DNA from: Aquisphaera insulae
Lineage (GTDB): Bacteria > Planctomycetota > Planctomycetia > Isosphaerales > Isosphaeraceae
Direction of reading: 5' to 3'
Length of the DNA: 64,000 bases
NCBI RefSeq assembly: GCF_011064615.1
Contig: NZ_JAALJH010000001.1
Coordinates: 306,729 to 370,728, forward strand
The translations under genes and the position numbers were made by a program. The notes beneath the pieces are model-generated. The model worked only from the letters and a program-made list of their open reading frames with translations, did no database searches and was not told where the DNA came from. Below are positions 24,401 through 32,821 of the stretch, piece after piece; the stretch's first letter is position 1, and the number at the start of each line of letters is the position of its first letter.

Positions 24401-26114
24401 AGCCCTTGCCCGACGCCTTCTCGAACTCCTGCGCGGCCCGCTCGAGATCTCCGGCCGCCCTCCTGGCCTGGTAGAGCTCGCCCCGCATCTGGTGGAGCGT
24501 CGGCTCGGTGTCGGCCGGGATCGCGCCCTGCGCGAGGGCCCGGAAGAGGGCATCGACGATCGGGGACGCCTCTTCCGGATAGCCGGCCTGGAGGATGGTC
24601 CATGCGGCCCAGAACTGGTACTGGGGGTCCAGGTTCCCCATCCGGAGCGCATTCTGGAGATACTGCCGGCCGAGCCCCTGCTCCTGATTGAGGACCAGCG
24701 CCACGCCGTAACGGGCCTGCGCCTCCGGCAGGTTCGGGAGCTGGGCCGCGGCCTGCTTCAGGTGGGCGAGTGCCATCGCGCGGATCTTGGGCTGGACCCG
24801 GGTGGCCTCGGGCTTCTCGCCGGCCTTCGACGCCGCGGCCGTCAGGCCGGACTGCTCGAGCTCGATGGCGCCCCGGAACAGGTTGCCGAGCCCCTGGAAC
24901 CTCGCCTCCGACGACGCGAGCAACGCCTGGATGTGCGGCTCCGCCTTCTGATATCGGGAGCCGTCGTCCTGGTTCGCGAGCGCCATCTCGACGGCGACGG
25001 TGTGCATGCCCATCACCGGCAGGGAGTTCGGCGCCGCCGCGGCCGCGGGGAGCCGCAGGGCCTCTTCCACCACCTGCAGGCAGCGATCACGCTGCTGCCG
25101 GAATCTGAGGTGGTCGGCATAGGTGAAATAGACCTGGAGGTCCGCCTTCTCTGACGCCCCCATCACCTTTCGAAAGATCCCTTCGAGCTCGACCTCGATG
25201 GCGTCGGCGAGGGGCGTCGCCCCGGTCGTCCCTGCGCCCGGATTGCGATACTTCCCCGCACGGCCCACGAGCGATCGCTGGGTCTGCTCGAGCACCTGGC
25301 TCAGCTTCGCGACCCGGCCCGCCGGCAGGTCCGGGGCGGCGACCATCGCATGGGCATGTTCCAGAAGGGTCTTGACCGGCCCTTCAAGCCCTTGCACGGT
25401 CCGGGAGGCCTGGATCCGCATCGCCTCCAGGCGAATCCGCGCAAGCTGATCGATCGGGGTGGCATTTTCGGGGAGGGTGATCTGCTCGGCCCGAGACAGG
25501 GCCTCGTCGCGGCCGGCCTCATCGTTGGTGGCCTGGGCGAGCCGTGCGCGGAGCAGCCAGAGCCGGATCGGCGCCGTGTTCTGACCCTCCAGCGCCTTGA
25601 TGTGCTGCCTCACCTCGGCCACGTTCATCGAAGGCGAGTCGAGCTCCTCGATCGCCAGCACGTAGTTCGCCGTGGCGTTGGTCGGCTCGACCTTGAGGAC
25701 CTCGCGGGCGAAGTAGGACGCGTCGGCCGACTCTTCCCGCGCGATGGCTCCTTCCAGCAGCGTCAGACGCGGCGACAGTGCCTTCTTGTCGAACTTCGTC
25801 GCGTCCACGAGATGGACGATTCGCTCCGCCCGGAGCGCCTCCGCCCGATCCGCCGGGGCGGCCTTGGCCCACTCGTCGAGCATCGCGGCGAACTCCTCAT
25901 GTATCGCCGCGTTCTTGCCCTCGAGCTGGAAGGCCTGCTGGAAGTGGATCTTGGCATTCTCGAATCGTCCCTGGGCGGCCTCAGCCCGGGCCTGCTTGAG
26001 GATCCCGGCCGCGGACCTGGGCACGAGCGTCCAGGCCATCGCGATGACGCCGACGACGGCGACTAGGAAGAAGAGGCCGGAGAGGATCAGGAGCGGTTTC
26101 CAACGGACGGTCAT
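21468..26114 (-). CDS. Large membrane-anchored TPR-repeat protein
   Basis: A 1548-residue protein. The ATG at 26114 is preferred because AAGGAG lies 9 bases upstream and translation begins MTVRWKP followed at once by a hydrophobic span (residues 7-29). An alternative ATG at 26183, also with GGGGAG, would add 23 polar residues. After the single membrane anchor the protein is built almost entirely of TPR-like helical pairs (for example A..GRFENAKIHFQQAFQLEG, KPEEADRVLREFLAQDPDN, GSIPKAREHFAEALKKDPDN, LGRKAEAEQSYQSGLSRAPEHP). It is probably an extracytoplasmic scaffold. The layout recalls PEP-CTERM/XrtA-type TPR proteins (PrsT), but no exopolysaccharide genes are adjacent, so a role is not assigned. 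Confidence 0.85.
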   Translation of the reverse strand: MTVRWKPLLILSGLFFLVAVVGVIAMAWTLVPRSAAGILKQARAEAAQGRFENAKIHFQQAFQLEGKNAAIHEEFAAMLDEWAKAAPADRAEALRAERIVHLVDATKFDKKALSPRLTLLEGAIAREESADASYFAREVLKVEPTNATANYVLAIEELDSPSMNVAEVRQHIKALEGQNTAPIRLWLLRARLAQATNDEAGRDEALSRAEQITLPENATPIDQLARIRLEAMRIQASRTVQGLEGPVKTLLEHAHAMVAAPDLPAGRVAKLSQVLEQTQRSLVGRAGKYRNPGAGTTGATPLADAIEVELEGIFRKVMGASEKADLQVYFTYADHLRFRQQRDRCLQVVEEALRLPAAAAAPNSLPVMGMHTVAVEMALANQDDGSRYQKAEPHIQALLASSEARFQGLGNLFRGAIELEQSGLTAAASKAGEKPEATRVQPKIRAMALAHLKQAAAQLPNLPEAQARYGVALVLNQEQGLGRQYLQNALRMGNLDPQYQFWAAWTILQAGYPEEASPIVDALFRALAQGAIPADTEPTLHQMRGELYQARRAAGDLERAAQEFEKASGKGSAPEALVVLRQAQVDVQLGRQDRALERIDALRKKGAGGPQAENLAVLILEENGKVEEARKLLRDARSRFPKSADLAGLEAALATKDGKPEEADRVLREFLAQDPDNLSLTLMRAQVLAGPLKRPKDARDLLGGLADRSDNSAPLVQLAQIEMEQNDLEAAEATVAKVRNRWKEAAGGDVLEGQLALKRGSIPKAREHFAEALKKDPDNKVVQYWKAQLDGKAGSVAEAAKALENLVRERPSKEVDTGVSLLTAAQSSLANLELQAGKLDDAIRRYEELRRSSESGTLSRTDRWLLINAYAAKNQWPLARRELAGILNDPKRSPTADERVRGALLYRQNKDEASAIAQLDYVLKTSPTHAWAVVARAYLHLTKQQYSDGAGVIRRGIEQIEAKSEKPPGEFYLMLAAIEHEAPPAADAGTRARTILDRGLAVHPQSLQLAQAKFLLIDAGGDSKEAVAFLEEKAKDDPKGTFRRFLVDVLQERRQYEDAERVLQGLVKEAPDDSGLAAALVQAISLQAAEAASAGRADRQKALDEKALSMIREDRKKFPDAVVFLQGECDLAARAGDFSRALAVTEEIDKLDPASATGPMLRARLYARQDKPAEVVRCCATALERNPRQPDVRVLMGQELLRLGRGDEALAEARTVLESNPERSDAILLQARALMSTGGGPTKQEAARAEAATRLEATVAANPKFREAYVVLADIAELRGRRAEAVAALRRGLQAAPQDGTMLARLVQVLAGPSPEGNPPRAEDLAEARRIAEAAAGTDKSGSQILAAAVGFHKAGQLELALPLATRAAEMLDSTVAHLNLGDLILSSAEAERDPSRSRALFEKAVQEYDRVLKLQPWQVEAINNKAWILHSYLGRSEPALELAEDLMKHANPSGLPGEFYDTLGSIQESLGRKAEAEQSYQSGLSRAPEHPVLNYHFGKLLAGDAGRATRARGYLAKALASRDQLTPAMAKDAEDLTRRLTPTIQGN

Positions 26115-26605
26115 CGGGCGTTTCTCCTTCGGCTCGAGATGCCGTTGCATCGCGCGCGGATTCGTCCCGTCGGTACGAGCCATCGTGGCTCCCCGGCGGA
26201 TCCGCCGCGGGATGCGTTGAGGTTCCAGAGGAGATCGTGAGGGATGAATGCGATAGAAGTCCGGTGCCTTCGAAGGGGCACGCGGTCTGGCGGGCCGAGA
26301 GCAGGGGAGCGTGCGGAGGTGTGTTCGTCTTGGGGCAATGCCATTTGCCCGATACCTCAATGAGGTCGCATTCCATTGCCGTTCATCCCAGAAGCGGGCG
26401 TCTCATACCATAGTGAGTCACGGCCGGGGCATCAAGCGGAATCCGGCCCGGAAATGCAGCGATGCACCTGCCAGGTGGCCAGCGATCCCGAGAAATCTGC
26501 CTCCTGCCACTTCGGTTCCCCCTCTCCGATGGCGATCAGAATTGAGTCGGAGTGTCGATCGCCCCTGATCTCCCGAAGACCGAGCCCCTAGCGGACGAGG
26601 CGGGT
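26115..26605. other. Divergent intergenic region with two inverted repeats
   Basis: This 491-base gap separates the minus-strand TPR gene from the plus-strand DUF4476 gene. It holds two adjacent inverted repeats: GGGCAA-6 bases-TTGCCC at 26333-26350 and ACCTC-AAT-GAGGT at 26354-26366. They could be operators or part of the TPR gene's promoter region. No supported gene or clear -35/-10 pair was found. Confidence 0.35.
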
Positions 26606-27187
26606 ATGATGACATCGCCGTTGCGCACGATTTTCCCCAAACTCCTGGCCGTGGTCTTCATGGCCACTCTCGCTTCCTCAAAATGCAGCGGGCAGCTCAC
26701 GCCCGCCCAGGCGAAGGCGCGAGCGGACGAGATCGTGAAGGACCTCCGCGAGGCGGCGGCGGAGGCCCGGAAGATCAACGACAAGCCGCTCCGCGAGAAG
26801 ATCGAGCTGCGACTCGGCCGGGCCGAGTTGAAGGCGCGTGAACTCGCCGACGAGCTCTCTCGCGTGCGACCCGCCGCGACCCCGGGGATTCCGGGGCCCC
26901 TCCCCCTTTCCCAGCCGGAGTTCGACAAGCTCCTCCAGGGGCTTCGAAAGGAATCGTTCGACGACCGGAGGCTGGCCTATATCGAGAACTTCGCCCTGAT
27001 CCGACCGCTGTCATGTGCACAGGCGACCACGCTCCTGAAGTCGTTCTCGTTCGACGAGAATCGCGTCAAGGCGACCAAGGCCCTCTATCCACATCTCATC
27101 GATCGCCAGAGCTTCAACGACGTGCTGGGTGCATTCACGTTCGAGAGCGGGCGTGCGGAGGCACGCAAGGCCGTCGGCCTGAAATGA
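26606..27187 (+). CDS. Exported DUF4476-domain protein
   Basis: A 193-residue protein starting at the first of two consecutive ATGs. Residues 1-31 look like a signal peptide (PLRTIFPKLLAVVFMATLASS). Residues 32-85 are a charged helix, probably coiled coil. A short Pro-rich linker (PGIPGPLPLS) leads to a C-terminal domain with F..LLQGLRKESFDDRRLAYIE, then QATTLLKSFSFDENRVKATKALYP and FNDVLGAFTFESGR, which is the DUF4476 pattern of repeated short helices. The function of that domain is not known. A strong hairpin follows the stop. Confidence 0.75.
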   Translation: MMTSPLRTIFPKLLAVVFMATLASSKCSGQLTPAQAKARADEIVKDLREAAAEARKINDKPLREKIELRLGRAELKARELADELSRVRPAATPGIPGPLPLSQPEFDKLLQGLRKESFDDRRLAYIENFALIRPLSCAQATTLLKSFSFDENRVKATKALYPHLIDRQSFNDVLGAFTFESGRAEARKAVGLK

Positions 27188-27192
27188 AACGG

Positions 27193-27224
27193 CCGGGCGC
27201 GAGGGGGTGACTCCTCGCGCCCGG
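27193..27224. terminator. Bidirectional hairpin between convergent genes
   Basis: A perfect 12-bp GC-rich stem (CCGGGCGCGAGG and its complement) with an 8-base loop sits 5 bases after the DUF4476 stop and 25 bases before the stop of the minus-strand gene. There is no T-run on either side, but its position between convergent stops supports termination. Confidence 0.65.
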
Positions 27225-27248
27225 GGACGGATCTTGTGGCCTGATCGG

Positions 27249-30200
27249 TCAAGGCGCCTCGTCCCAGGGAACTACCTCCCCGCCATTGAGCGTCAGCAGC
27301 TTCTTCAGCGTCTCCACGCTGATCGTATCCCTGAAGTATTGAACCGAGCCGTCCGCGAACAGGACGTTGGTCCCGCCATTGTGGCGACCGAGGAGGACTT
27401 TCGGATCGACGCCCGTCGCAATCTCCCAGTCGTCGGGCTTCGACCAGGTCACGGCGCGGTCGTTGGGGACGTCCACGACGAAGATCGTGCAGGAGGTCCC
27501 ATCGGTGATCGACTTGATGTCGGTCCCCGTCGCGCCCGGGAAGATCGTGGCCTCGCCTCGAGGCGTCAGGTACGTGGTCTTGCCGGCCGGCGGGGGATTG
27601 TCGCCGAGGCCCGCACAGCGGTAGACCGCCGGCAATCGATCGATGAGCGGCCTGTTGTGCGGGCTGTCCCAGGGTTCGTCGAGGTGGAACTCCTTGAAGA
27701 GGGTATCCTGCTCGAGGTAGGGCAGGATCAGGACCCGCCAGCTTAGCAGCGGTTTGCCGGCGGCATCCGTCGAGTATGCGGGAGGGAAGGAGTTGTGCAC
27801 GCTGTGGTAATTGTGCAGGGCCAGCCCGATCTGCTTCAGGTTGGTCATGCAGTCCTGGCGAGCGGCCGACTGGCGGGCCGGCAGCAAGATCGCGCGCGCG
27901 GCGACGGCGGCCTTCTCCGGGTCGAGCGTGAGCGTGATCCGATCCGGGCCCACCTCCGGCTTCAATCCGTCAATGATGTTCGCGAAGCCCGGCACATTCT
28001 TGGCGATCAGTGGAGACGCCAGGGCGATCTTACGAACGCCCTGTCCTAACTGCTCGACGGCTCGGAGCGCGGCCGCGTCCTTGCCCCGGACGATGACCTG
28101 GATTCGAGGTTCCCTGTCGGCGGTCAGCCCGGCGGCGGCCCAGGGAATTCCCCTCGTGAAGGCGGCAACGGGAGCCCCGCCGAGTTCAGCCGGCACCGTC
28201 GGGACGATTTCTTCCAGGACGCGTCGCGCGTCCGGGCTGGGCATGACGACGACCTCGGCCACGGTGTCTCCCAGGCCGGCCAGGGCCTCGGCCAGCTCCG
28301 GTCGGGCCGGATTGTCGGTGCGCCGCGCACGCTCCAGCTCTTCCCTGGTGCCCGCGAAGACCGCGTTGTGGACCGTCGCACACGTTTCCCAGGCAACTCC
28401 CTTCACCAGGCCCTGGCCGCAAAGCAGTTCGCCGATGGCTTTCGCGTCGGCCCCCTGCTCCAACGGGACAACGACCGGTGGCAGCGAGGTGAAGCTTCGG
28501 TTCGAGCCCGGCAGGCCGAAGAGGATGTACAGCTCCTTCGCCCCGGCCTTGCGAAGGCCGTCGAGCACGGGCGCGGCAAGCTTCGCGAGGCCGTCGGCCT
28601 GGTCACGCTGGGCGACCCAGAGATGCACGAGCCGATCGGCGTCGACCTTCGCCAGGTCCAGCCGCGCCACGGCCGCGACGGCGGCGTCCAGGAACGGGGA
28701 GATGGCCGCGGGCCGTGGGTCGTCCGCGGAGACGGCCACGCCGGTCGCGGCCAGAGCCAGGACGAGGGGGAGGGAACGAGGCAAGGTCCGCATCATGTCG
28801 TCATTCCTCGGAGTTGACTCACGCAAGGAGACCGCGGGAGATAGCTTCACGATGTACTTGAGCACGAGGTATGGGTTGTTCGTTTGCCCCGCCGGCGCCG
28901 GTGCGACCAGCGTGGCGGAGTCGCCGCCGATGGAATACTCATATGGCTTCCCCGTCACGGGATCGGCCGGGACGGGGGCCTCCGAGAGGGCGTCCAGATT
29001 GGGCGGGAGCTTCCCGCCGTTCTTCGCGGCGAGAAGGCGGATGGCCTCGAAAATCTGCACCGCGTCGATTTCTCGCTGGGTAAGGGCGGAAGCCTGCACC
29101 CCGGCCTGGATCGCCGGCAGGAGCATCCCGAACGGGATCCCGTCCTTGAGCGCCGGCCAGCCGATCCCGGGAATGCTCGCGGAGTGGGTCATGCCGGCCG
29201 ACGCCTGGGCGTAGGGGAGTCCTCCCCATTTGAAGATCTCATCCCGTGCCTCCTGGTAAAGGAGATAGGAATCGAGTGCGACGACCTGTACGGCCGGCAT
29301 GGCCTCGACCGTGGCCGCGAGGCGGCCTTTCTCGATGAGCCTCCGCTTGGCCCCGGGATAACTGCGGCCGATGATCGAGGCGAAGACCAGGCGATCGCCG
29401 AGGCTCTCGACGGCCCCATGCTCAGATGATCGAGACAACCGGATCCAGTCATTCAAGTAGCGGCTGAACCGGTTGATGATGTCGTCCGAAAAGGCCCGCG
29501 ATCGCTCCAGCGTCCAGGGACCGGAATCGAGCTGGCTTAGCTCCGGAAAATCCTGTTCCAGGACGACCTGCTCTCCGTCCAGCGACGGCCTGACATCAAT
29601 CAGTGGCCGGGGGAGATTGGCGATCGCCCAGTAGAGGTTCGGCGACCCGGGCGCCTGGCTGAGATCCCGAAGCGGGCCGGACAGGAGGTTGACGCCGGCA
29701 CAGCCGATCAGCATGGGGATCATGATCGGAGCCCTCGTCAGGTGGTCGGCGACCGCGAAGCCGGTCCGCAGCCAGTGGACCGCGGAGTCGTACCGTCCTT
29801 CCGCGATCTCCAGCCGGGCCTTCAGGACAATCAGCCGGATGAGCGGGCGCATATTCTGAAGCTCGCTGATCAGGAACGTATAGCCGACTGGTCGGTGGTA
29901 GTACTCCCAGTCGCAGACCTCGCGGATGCTGCCGAGTTCGACCTCGCTCAGGCAGAAATCGTAGATCGCCAGGTAGTTCCGGATCTCCGCTCGCGGCAAC
30001 TCGGCAATCGGCATCCGGAGCCAGGACATCGCCGCTTCCTGACTTGGCCGCGGCGGCTGGGCACCCTTCTGTCTCGTCTCCTGGAGTTGGACCTGGAGGT
30101 TGATCTCGATCAGCCGCTCCACGGCCCGGTGGTAGAAGATGGCCGCGTTGCCCGGCACCAGCTCGTGCCGGGGCGGCAGCAGCCTGTACCTGAGCGCGGG

Positions 30201-30326
30201 CACCGGCGCGGCCGCGGGCCTGAGCGTGATCGTCACCGGCGGCTTCTCCGGTGCATCGTCACCGCGGGCCCGCCCCGCGGCGAAGGTCATCGACAGTCCA
30301 GCCAAGGCAATCACAACCCACTTCAT
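27249..30326 (-). CDS. Double exported protein: hypothetical secreted half joined to a DUF1559 half
   Basis: One uninterrupted frame of 1025 codons. Residues 1-22 are a signal peptide; 23-490 are a helical exported region without a recognised domain. Residues 455-475 include PADPVTGKPYEYSIGGD, common at the end of planctomycete exported proteins. At residue 511 a second Met pair starts a second signal peptide (MMRTLPRSLPLVLALAATG..AD), and residues 535-1025 are a complete protein ending with DUF1559 hallmarks: CMTNLKQIGLALHNYHSVHNSFPPAY, LSWRVLILPYLEQ, and HNGGTNVLFADGSVQYF. This looks like two genes fused by loss of the first stop. The ATG start overlaps the upstream gene by 4 bases, placing it in the ECF sigma operon. 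Whether one or two products are made is open. Confidence 0.75.
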   Translation of the reverse strand: MKWVVIALAGLSMTFAAGRARGDDAPEKPPVTITLRPAAAPVPALRYRLLPPRHELVPGNAAIFYHRAVERLIEINLQVQLQETRQKGAQPPRPSQEAAMSWLRMPIAELPRAEIRNYLAIYDFCLSEVELGSIREVCDWEYYHRPVGYTFLISELQNMRPLIRLIVLKARLEIAEGRYDSAVHWLRTGFAVADHLTRAPIMIPMLIGCAGVNLLSGPLRDLSQAPGSPNLYWAIANLPRPLIDVRPSLDGEQVVLEQDFPELSQLDSGPWTLERSRAFSDDIINRFSRYLNDWIRLSRSSEHGAVESLGDRLVFASIIGRSYPGAKRRLIEKGRLAATVEAMPAVQVVALDSYLLYQEARDEIFKWGGLPYAQASAGMTHSASIPGIGWPALKDGIPFGMLLPAIQAGVQASALTQREIDAVQIFEAIRLLAAKNGGKLPPNLDALSEAPVPADPVTGKPYEYSIGGDSATLVAPAPAGQTNNPYLVLKYIVKLSPAVSLRESTPRNDDMMRTLPRSLPLVLALAATGVAVSADDPRPAAISPFLDAAVAAVARLDLAKVDADRLVHLWVAQRDQADGLAKLAAPVLDGLRKAGAKELYILFGLPGSNRSFTSLPPVVVPLEQGADAKAIGELLCGQGLVKGVAWETCATVHNAVFAGTREELERARRTDNPARPELAEALAGLGDTVAEVVVMPSPDARRVLEEIVPTVPAELGGAPVAAFTRGIPWAAAGLTADREPRIQVIVRGKDAAALRAVEQLGQGVRKIALASPLIAKNVPGFANIIDGLKPEVGPDRITLTLDPEKAAVAARAILLPARQSAARQDCMTNLKQIGLALHNYHSVHNSFPPAYSTDAAGKPLLSWRVLILPYLEQDTLFKEFHLDEPWDSPHNRPLIDRLPAVYRCAGLGDNPPPAGKTTYLTPRGEATIFPGATGTDIKSITDGTSCTIFVVDVPNDRAVTWSKPDDWEIATGVDPKVLLGRHNGGTNVLFADGSVQYFRDTISVETLKKLLTLNGGEVVPWDEAP
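28791..28809 (-). promoter_or_regulatory. Internal Shine-Dalgarno and ATG-ATG start inside the fused frame
   Basis: On the minus strand GAGGA lies 8 bases before tandem ATG codons at 28796 and 28793, exactly where a second signal peptide begins. The DUF1559 half (27249-28796, 515 residues) can therefore be translated on its own. In another frame a TGA overlaps the ATG (ATGATG), the arrangement expected if the first gene once ended here and a small indel upstream opened the frame. Confidence 0.65.
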
Positions 30327-30841
30327 GACGGACCTCCCGGTTGAAGATATTTCGGGGTATCGGATCGACGAAGCGCCGAATCGGCCGAACGGTCCAGCCC
30401 GCCCACCGCGATCGCCTCCGCCCGACTGAGTAGCGGCGTGGCATCGGGCAGGTCCTCCAGGCCCCGGCCAGGCACGAGGGAGCGAAACCGGGCCGACACC
30501 GCCTGATCAGCCAGTGGCGACGGTGCGGCCCGAACGAGGATCTCCACCGGCGCGAGCCCGGCGGCGGGTCCCTCCTCGGGAGGCACCGGTCGTTCGACCA
30601 CGACGACGCGAGGCTCGCGGCGGACCGCCAGCGTGGCCGACTCCGCCACCACCGCGACCGCCAGGGCCGCCGCGACGGATGGCCAGATCCAGCCGCCTCG
30701 TTTCAGTGAGGTCGATCGCCCCGCCGCGAAGCCGGCGTCGTACATCAGGCGATCGCGGTTGACCCGGCTCCCGGCGGGGGCCAGCTTGCCCAGCTCCGCC
30801 GCAATCTCGGTCAGGTCGGGTCCCGGCGTGTCCTGCGGCAT
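30323..30841 (-). CDS. Single-pass membrane protein, likely partner of the ECF sigma factor
   Basis: A 172-residue protein. A cytoplasmic N-terminus of about 50 residues (LTEIAAELGKLAP..SRVNRDRLMYDAGFAAGR) precedes one membrane segment (WIWPSVAAALAVAVVAESATLAV, cut here into WIWPSVAAAL and following). An extracytoplasmic part then begins with VVVVERPVPPEEG. The start lies inside the end of the sigma gene, and the stop overlaps the next ATG. Position and layout fit an anti-sigma or sigma-associated protein, and similar proteins follow ECF sigma genes in planctomycetes. No zinc-binding anti-sigma motif (HxxxCxxC) is present, so the anti-sigma role is inference. Confidence 0.65.
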   Translation of the reverse strand: MPQDTPGPDLTEIAAELGKLAPAGSRVNRDRLMYDAGFAAGRSTSLKRGGWIWPSVAAALAVAVVAESATLAVRREPRVVVVERPVPPEEGPAAGLAPVEILVRAAPSPLADQAVSARFRSLVPGRGLEDLPDATPLLSRAEAIAVGGLDRSADSALRRSDTPKYLQPGGPS

Positions 30842-31320
30842 GTCACCCCCAGTCGCTCGCGGATCAGCTCCAGCCCGCGGGCGTAGAGGCGATGGGCCGA
30901 GCTCGACGAGCTCGACGTCATCGCGGCAATCTGTTCAAAGGAAAGCCCACCCCAGAGGTGGGCCACGATGACCTCACGCTCGCTGTCCGGAAGCGCGCGA
31001 AGCGCCTCGGCGGCGTCCTCGGGCTCGATCGTCCCCGCGGAGCGTTCAAACCACCCGGCGGCTTCCATCGCCGCCTCGTGCCGCCGTCGCCGTCGCGACG
31101 CCCGGCCCGCGTCCATGGCCCCGTTCCGGACCACGCGGAAGAGCCAGGCCGCCGGCTCGTCCGGAGGTTCCGCCAGCCCGGCGAGCTTCAGGAACGCCTC
31201 CTGGACGACATCCTCCGGCACGTCGCACCACTGCCGGGCGAACAGCTCGAGCGCCGCGGCGTGACGGTCCAGAAGCTCGCCCAGCCGTTCGGGTTCCATA
31301 AGCTTCTGCCCTCGTGCCAT
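30811..31320 (-). CDS. ECF-type RNA polymerase sigma factor
   Basis: A 169-residue sigma70-family protein. Region 2 is visible as LELFARQWCDVPEDVVQEAFLKLAGL, with EPAAWLFRVVRNGAMDAGRASRRRRRHE covering the -10 recognition helix. Region 4 is ALRALPDSEREVIVAHLWGGLSFEQIA, followed by the recognition helix with an unusual run of six Ser and AHRLYARGLELIRERLG. The two segments are split here only for description. The start could also be the Met eight codons in (31299). It heads an operon with the membrane protein and the large exported frame, so it probably controls envelope-related genes, including its own operon. Confidence 0.88.
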   Translation of the reverse strand: MARGQKLMEPERLGELLDRHAAALELFARQWCDVPEDVVQEAFLKLAGLAEPPDEPAAWLFRVVRNGAMDAGRASRRRRRHEAAMEAAGWFERSAGTIEPEDAAEALRALPDSEREVIVAHLWGGLSFEQIAAMTSSSSSSAHRLYARGLELIRERLGVTCRRTRRDPT

Positions 31321-31437
31321 CCTCGTCCTGTACCCAATGGACGCCGGCCAGGGACAGACGTCCCAGGTTTTCCCGGGGGCGGACTCGAATTCCCGTGCTG
31401 GACACGTTGATGGGACTCAAGCCGCTCGGTTCCGCCC

Positions 31438-31465
31438 TTGCCCCACCCCCCCGGTCGGTTAGAAT
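31438..31465 (+). promoter_or_regulatory. Probable sigma70 promoter of larC
   Basis: TTGCCC and TAGAAT are 16 bases apart and predict a transcript start near 31472, about 33 bases before the ATG at 31505. The -10 is good and the -35 moderate. The sigma gene is transcribed divergently from the same gap. Confidence 0.45.
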
Positions 31466-31504
31466 GGCAACCCTCTGGCCGGCATGACTTTCGCGAATGG
31501 GGGC

Positions 31505-32776
31505 ATGGGCGTGCGCGTCGGTTATTTTGACTGCTTCAGCGGGATCTCGGGGGACATGACCCTGGGAGCCCTGGTCGATGCCGGCGTGGACCACCGGGCC
31601 ATCGAGGAGGCCGTGGCGAGCCTGGGACTGCCCGGGAGCCTCTCCTTCGAGACGGTGAAGAAGGGGGGCTTCCGCGCCACCCACGCCCGGGTTGAGACCC
31701 CCCACGAGCACGCCCACCGGCACTTGCACCACATCGAGGCCATCATCGACAAGGGCCGGCTGACGGCTTCGCAGAAGGATCTCGCGAAGAAGATCTTCCT
31801 CAAGCTCGGCGAGGCCGAGGCCCGGGTCCACGGCTCGGAGCTGGCGAAGATTCACTTCCACGAGGTCGGGGCACTCGACTCGATCATGGACATCGTCGGC
31901 TCGGCCGTCGGCCTGGACCTCCTGGGCGTGGACCGATTCGAGGCCAGCCCAGTGCCTCCCGGGCGGGGTTGGATCAGGGCCGCACACGGGCGGATGGCCC
32001 TGCCGGCGCCGGCGACGGCCGAGATCCTCAAGGGCGTGCCCCTGGCCGACTCCCCCGCCGAGTGCGAGCTGACCACGCCCACGGGTGCGGCGATCCTCAC
32101 CACCGTCGTCGAGCGATTCGGCCCCCTGCCCGCGATCACGATCGAGTCCATCGGCCTGGGCGCGGGGACCCGCGACCTTCCGGAGCAGGCCAACGTGCTC
32201 CGCCTCTTCATCGGGACCGTCGACCTGCCCCCATCCGCCGATCGCGTCTGGGTCCTGGAGACGAACCTGGACGACCTGCCGGGCGAGGTCGTCGGCTACA
32301 CGACGATCAAGCTCATGGAGGTCGGAGCCCTCGACGCCTTCGTGACGCCGATCCAGATGAAGAAGAACCGCCCGGGCGTGATGATCAGCGTCCTCTGCGA
32401 CGAGGCCAAGATCCCGGCGATGGAGGAGACCCTCTTCCGGGAGACCTCGACGCTGGGCATCCGCCGCTACCCCGTGAGCCGGCACAAGCTGAAGCGGCAG
32501 GCGATCGAGGTCGAAACCCCCTTCGGTCCGATCCGCGGCAAGCTCGGCTGGATCGAAAATCGGCCGCCGACGTTCAGCCCCGAATACGACGACTGCGCTC
32601 GGGCCGCCTCGTCCCGGGGCATCGCCCTTCGGGAAGTCTACGACGCGGCCCACGCGGCCTACCGCGCGAAGGAAGCCGGAGAGGGTCGGACATCGCCCGT
32701 TCCTCCGCCTGCCCACGAAGGGGGCCATGGCCACGCTCCTCATCATCACGAGCATCCCCACGATCACTCCCACTGA
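31505..32776 (+). CDS. larC: Nickel pincer cofactor biosynthesis protein LarC
   Basis: A 423-residue protein. LarC is the CTP-dependent cyclometallase that inserts nickel into the pincer nucleotide cofactor of lactate racemase-type enzymes (family knowledge). The N-terminus VGYFDCFSGISGDMTLGALVDAG is diagnostic, as are HFHEVGALDSIMDIVG, ELTTPTGAAIL, GAGTRD, and the C-terminal ETNLDDLPGEVVGYT and KKNRPGVMISVLC. The ATG at 31505 fits the family start better than that at 31484. The C-terminus is a His-rich tail (about ten His in the last 22 residues), likely nickel-binding. The gene is intact and not split into larC1/larC2. No larA, larB or larE is in the window. Confidence 0.93.
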   Translation: MGVRVGYFDCFSGISGDMTLGALVDAGVDHRAIEEAVASLGLPGSLSFETVKKGGFRATHARVETPHEHAHRHLHHIEAIIDKGRLTASQKDLAKKIFLKLGEAEARVHGSELAKIHFHEVGALDSIMDIVGSAVGLDLLGVDRFEASPVPPGRGWIRAAHGRMALPAPATAEILKGVPLADSPAECELTTPTGAAILTTVVERFGPLPAITIESIGLGAGTRDLPEQANVLRLFIGTVDLPPSADRVWVLETNLDDLPGEVVGYTTIKLMEVGALDAFVTPIQMKKNRPGVMISVLCDEAKIPAMEETLFRETSTLGIRRYPVSRHKLKRQAIEVETPFGPIRGKLGWIENRPPTFSPEYDDCARAASSRGIALREVYDAAHAAYRAKEAGEGRTSPVPPPAHEGGHGHAPHHHEHPHDHSH

Positions 32777-32821
32777 TCCGTCGTCTCTGGAGACCCGACT
32801 CGATTGCCACGGAGGGCCGCG

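Noticed and set aside
21765..25154. Plus-strand ORF of 1129 codons opposite the TPR gene
   Set aside because: It is Leu/Arg/Gly-rich shadow sequence. The minus strand encodes regular TPR repeats with a membrane anchor and ribosome site.
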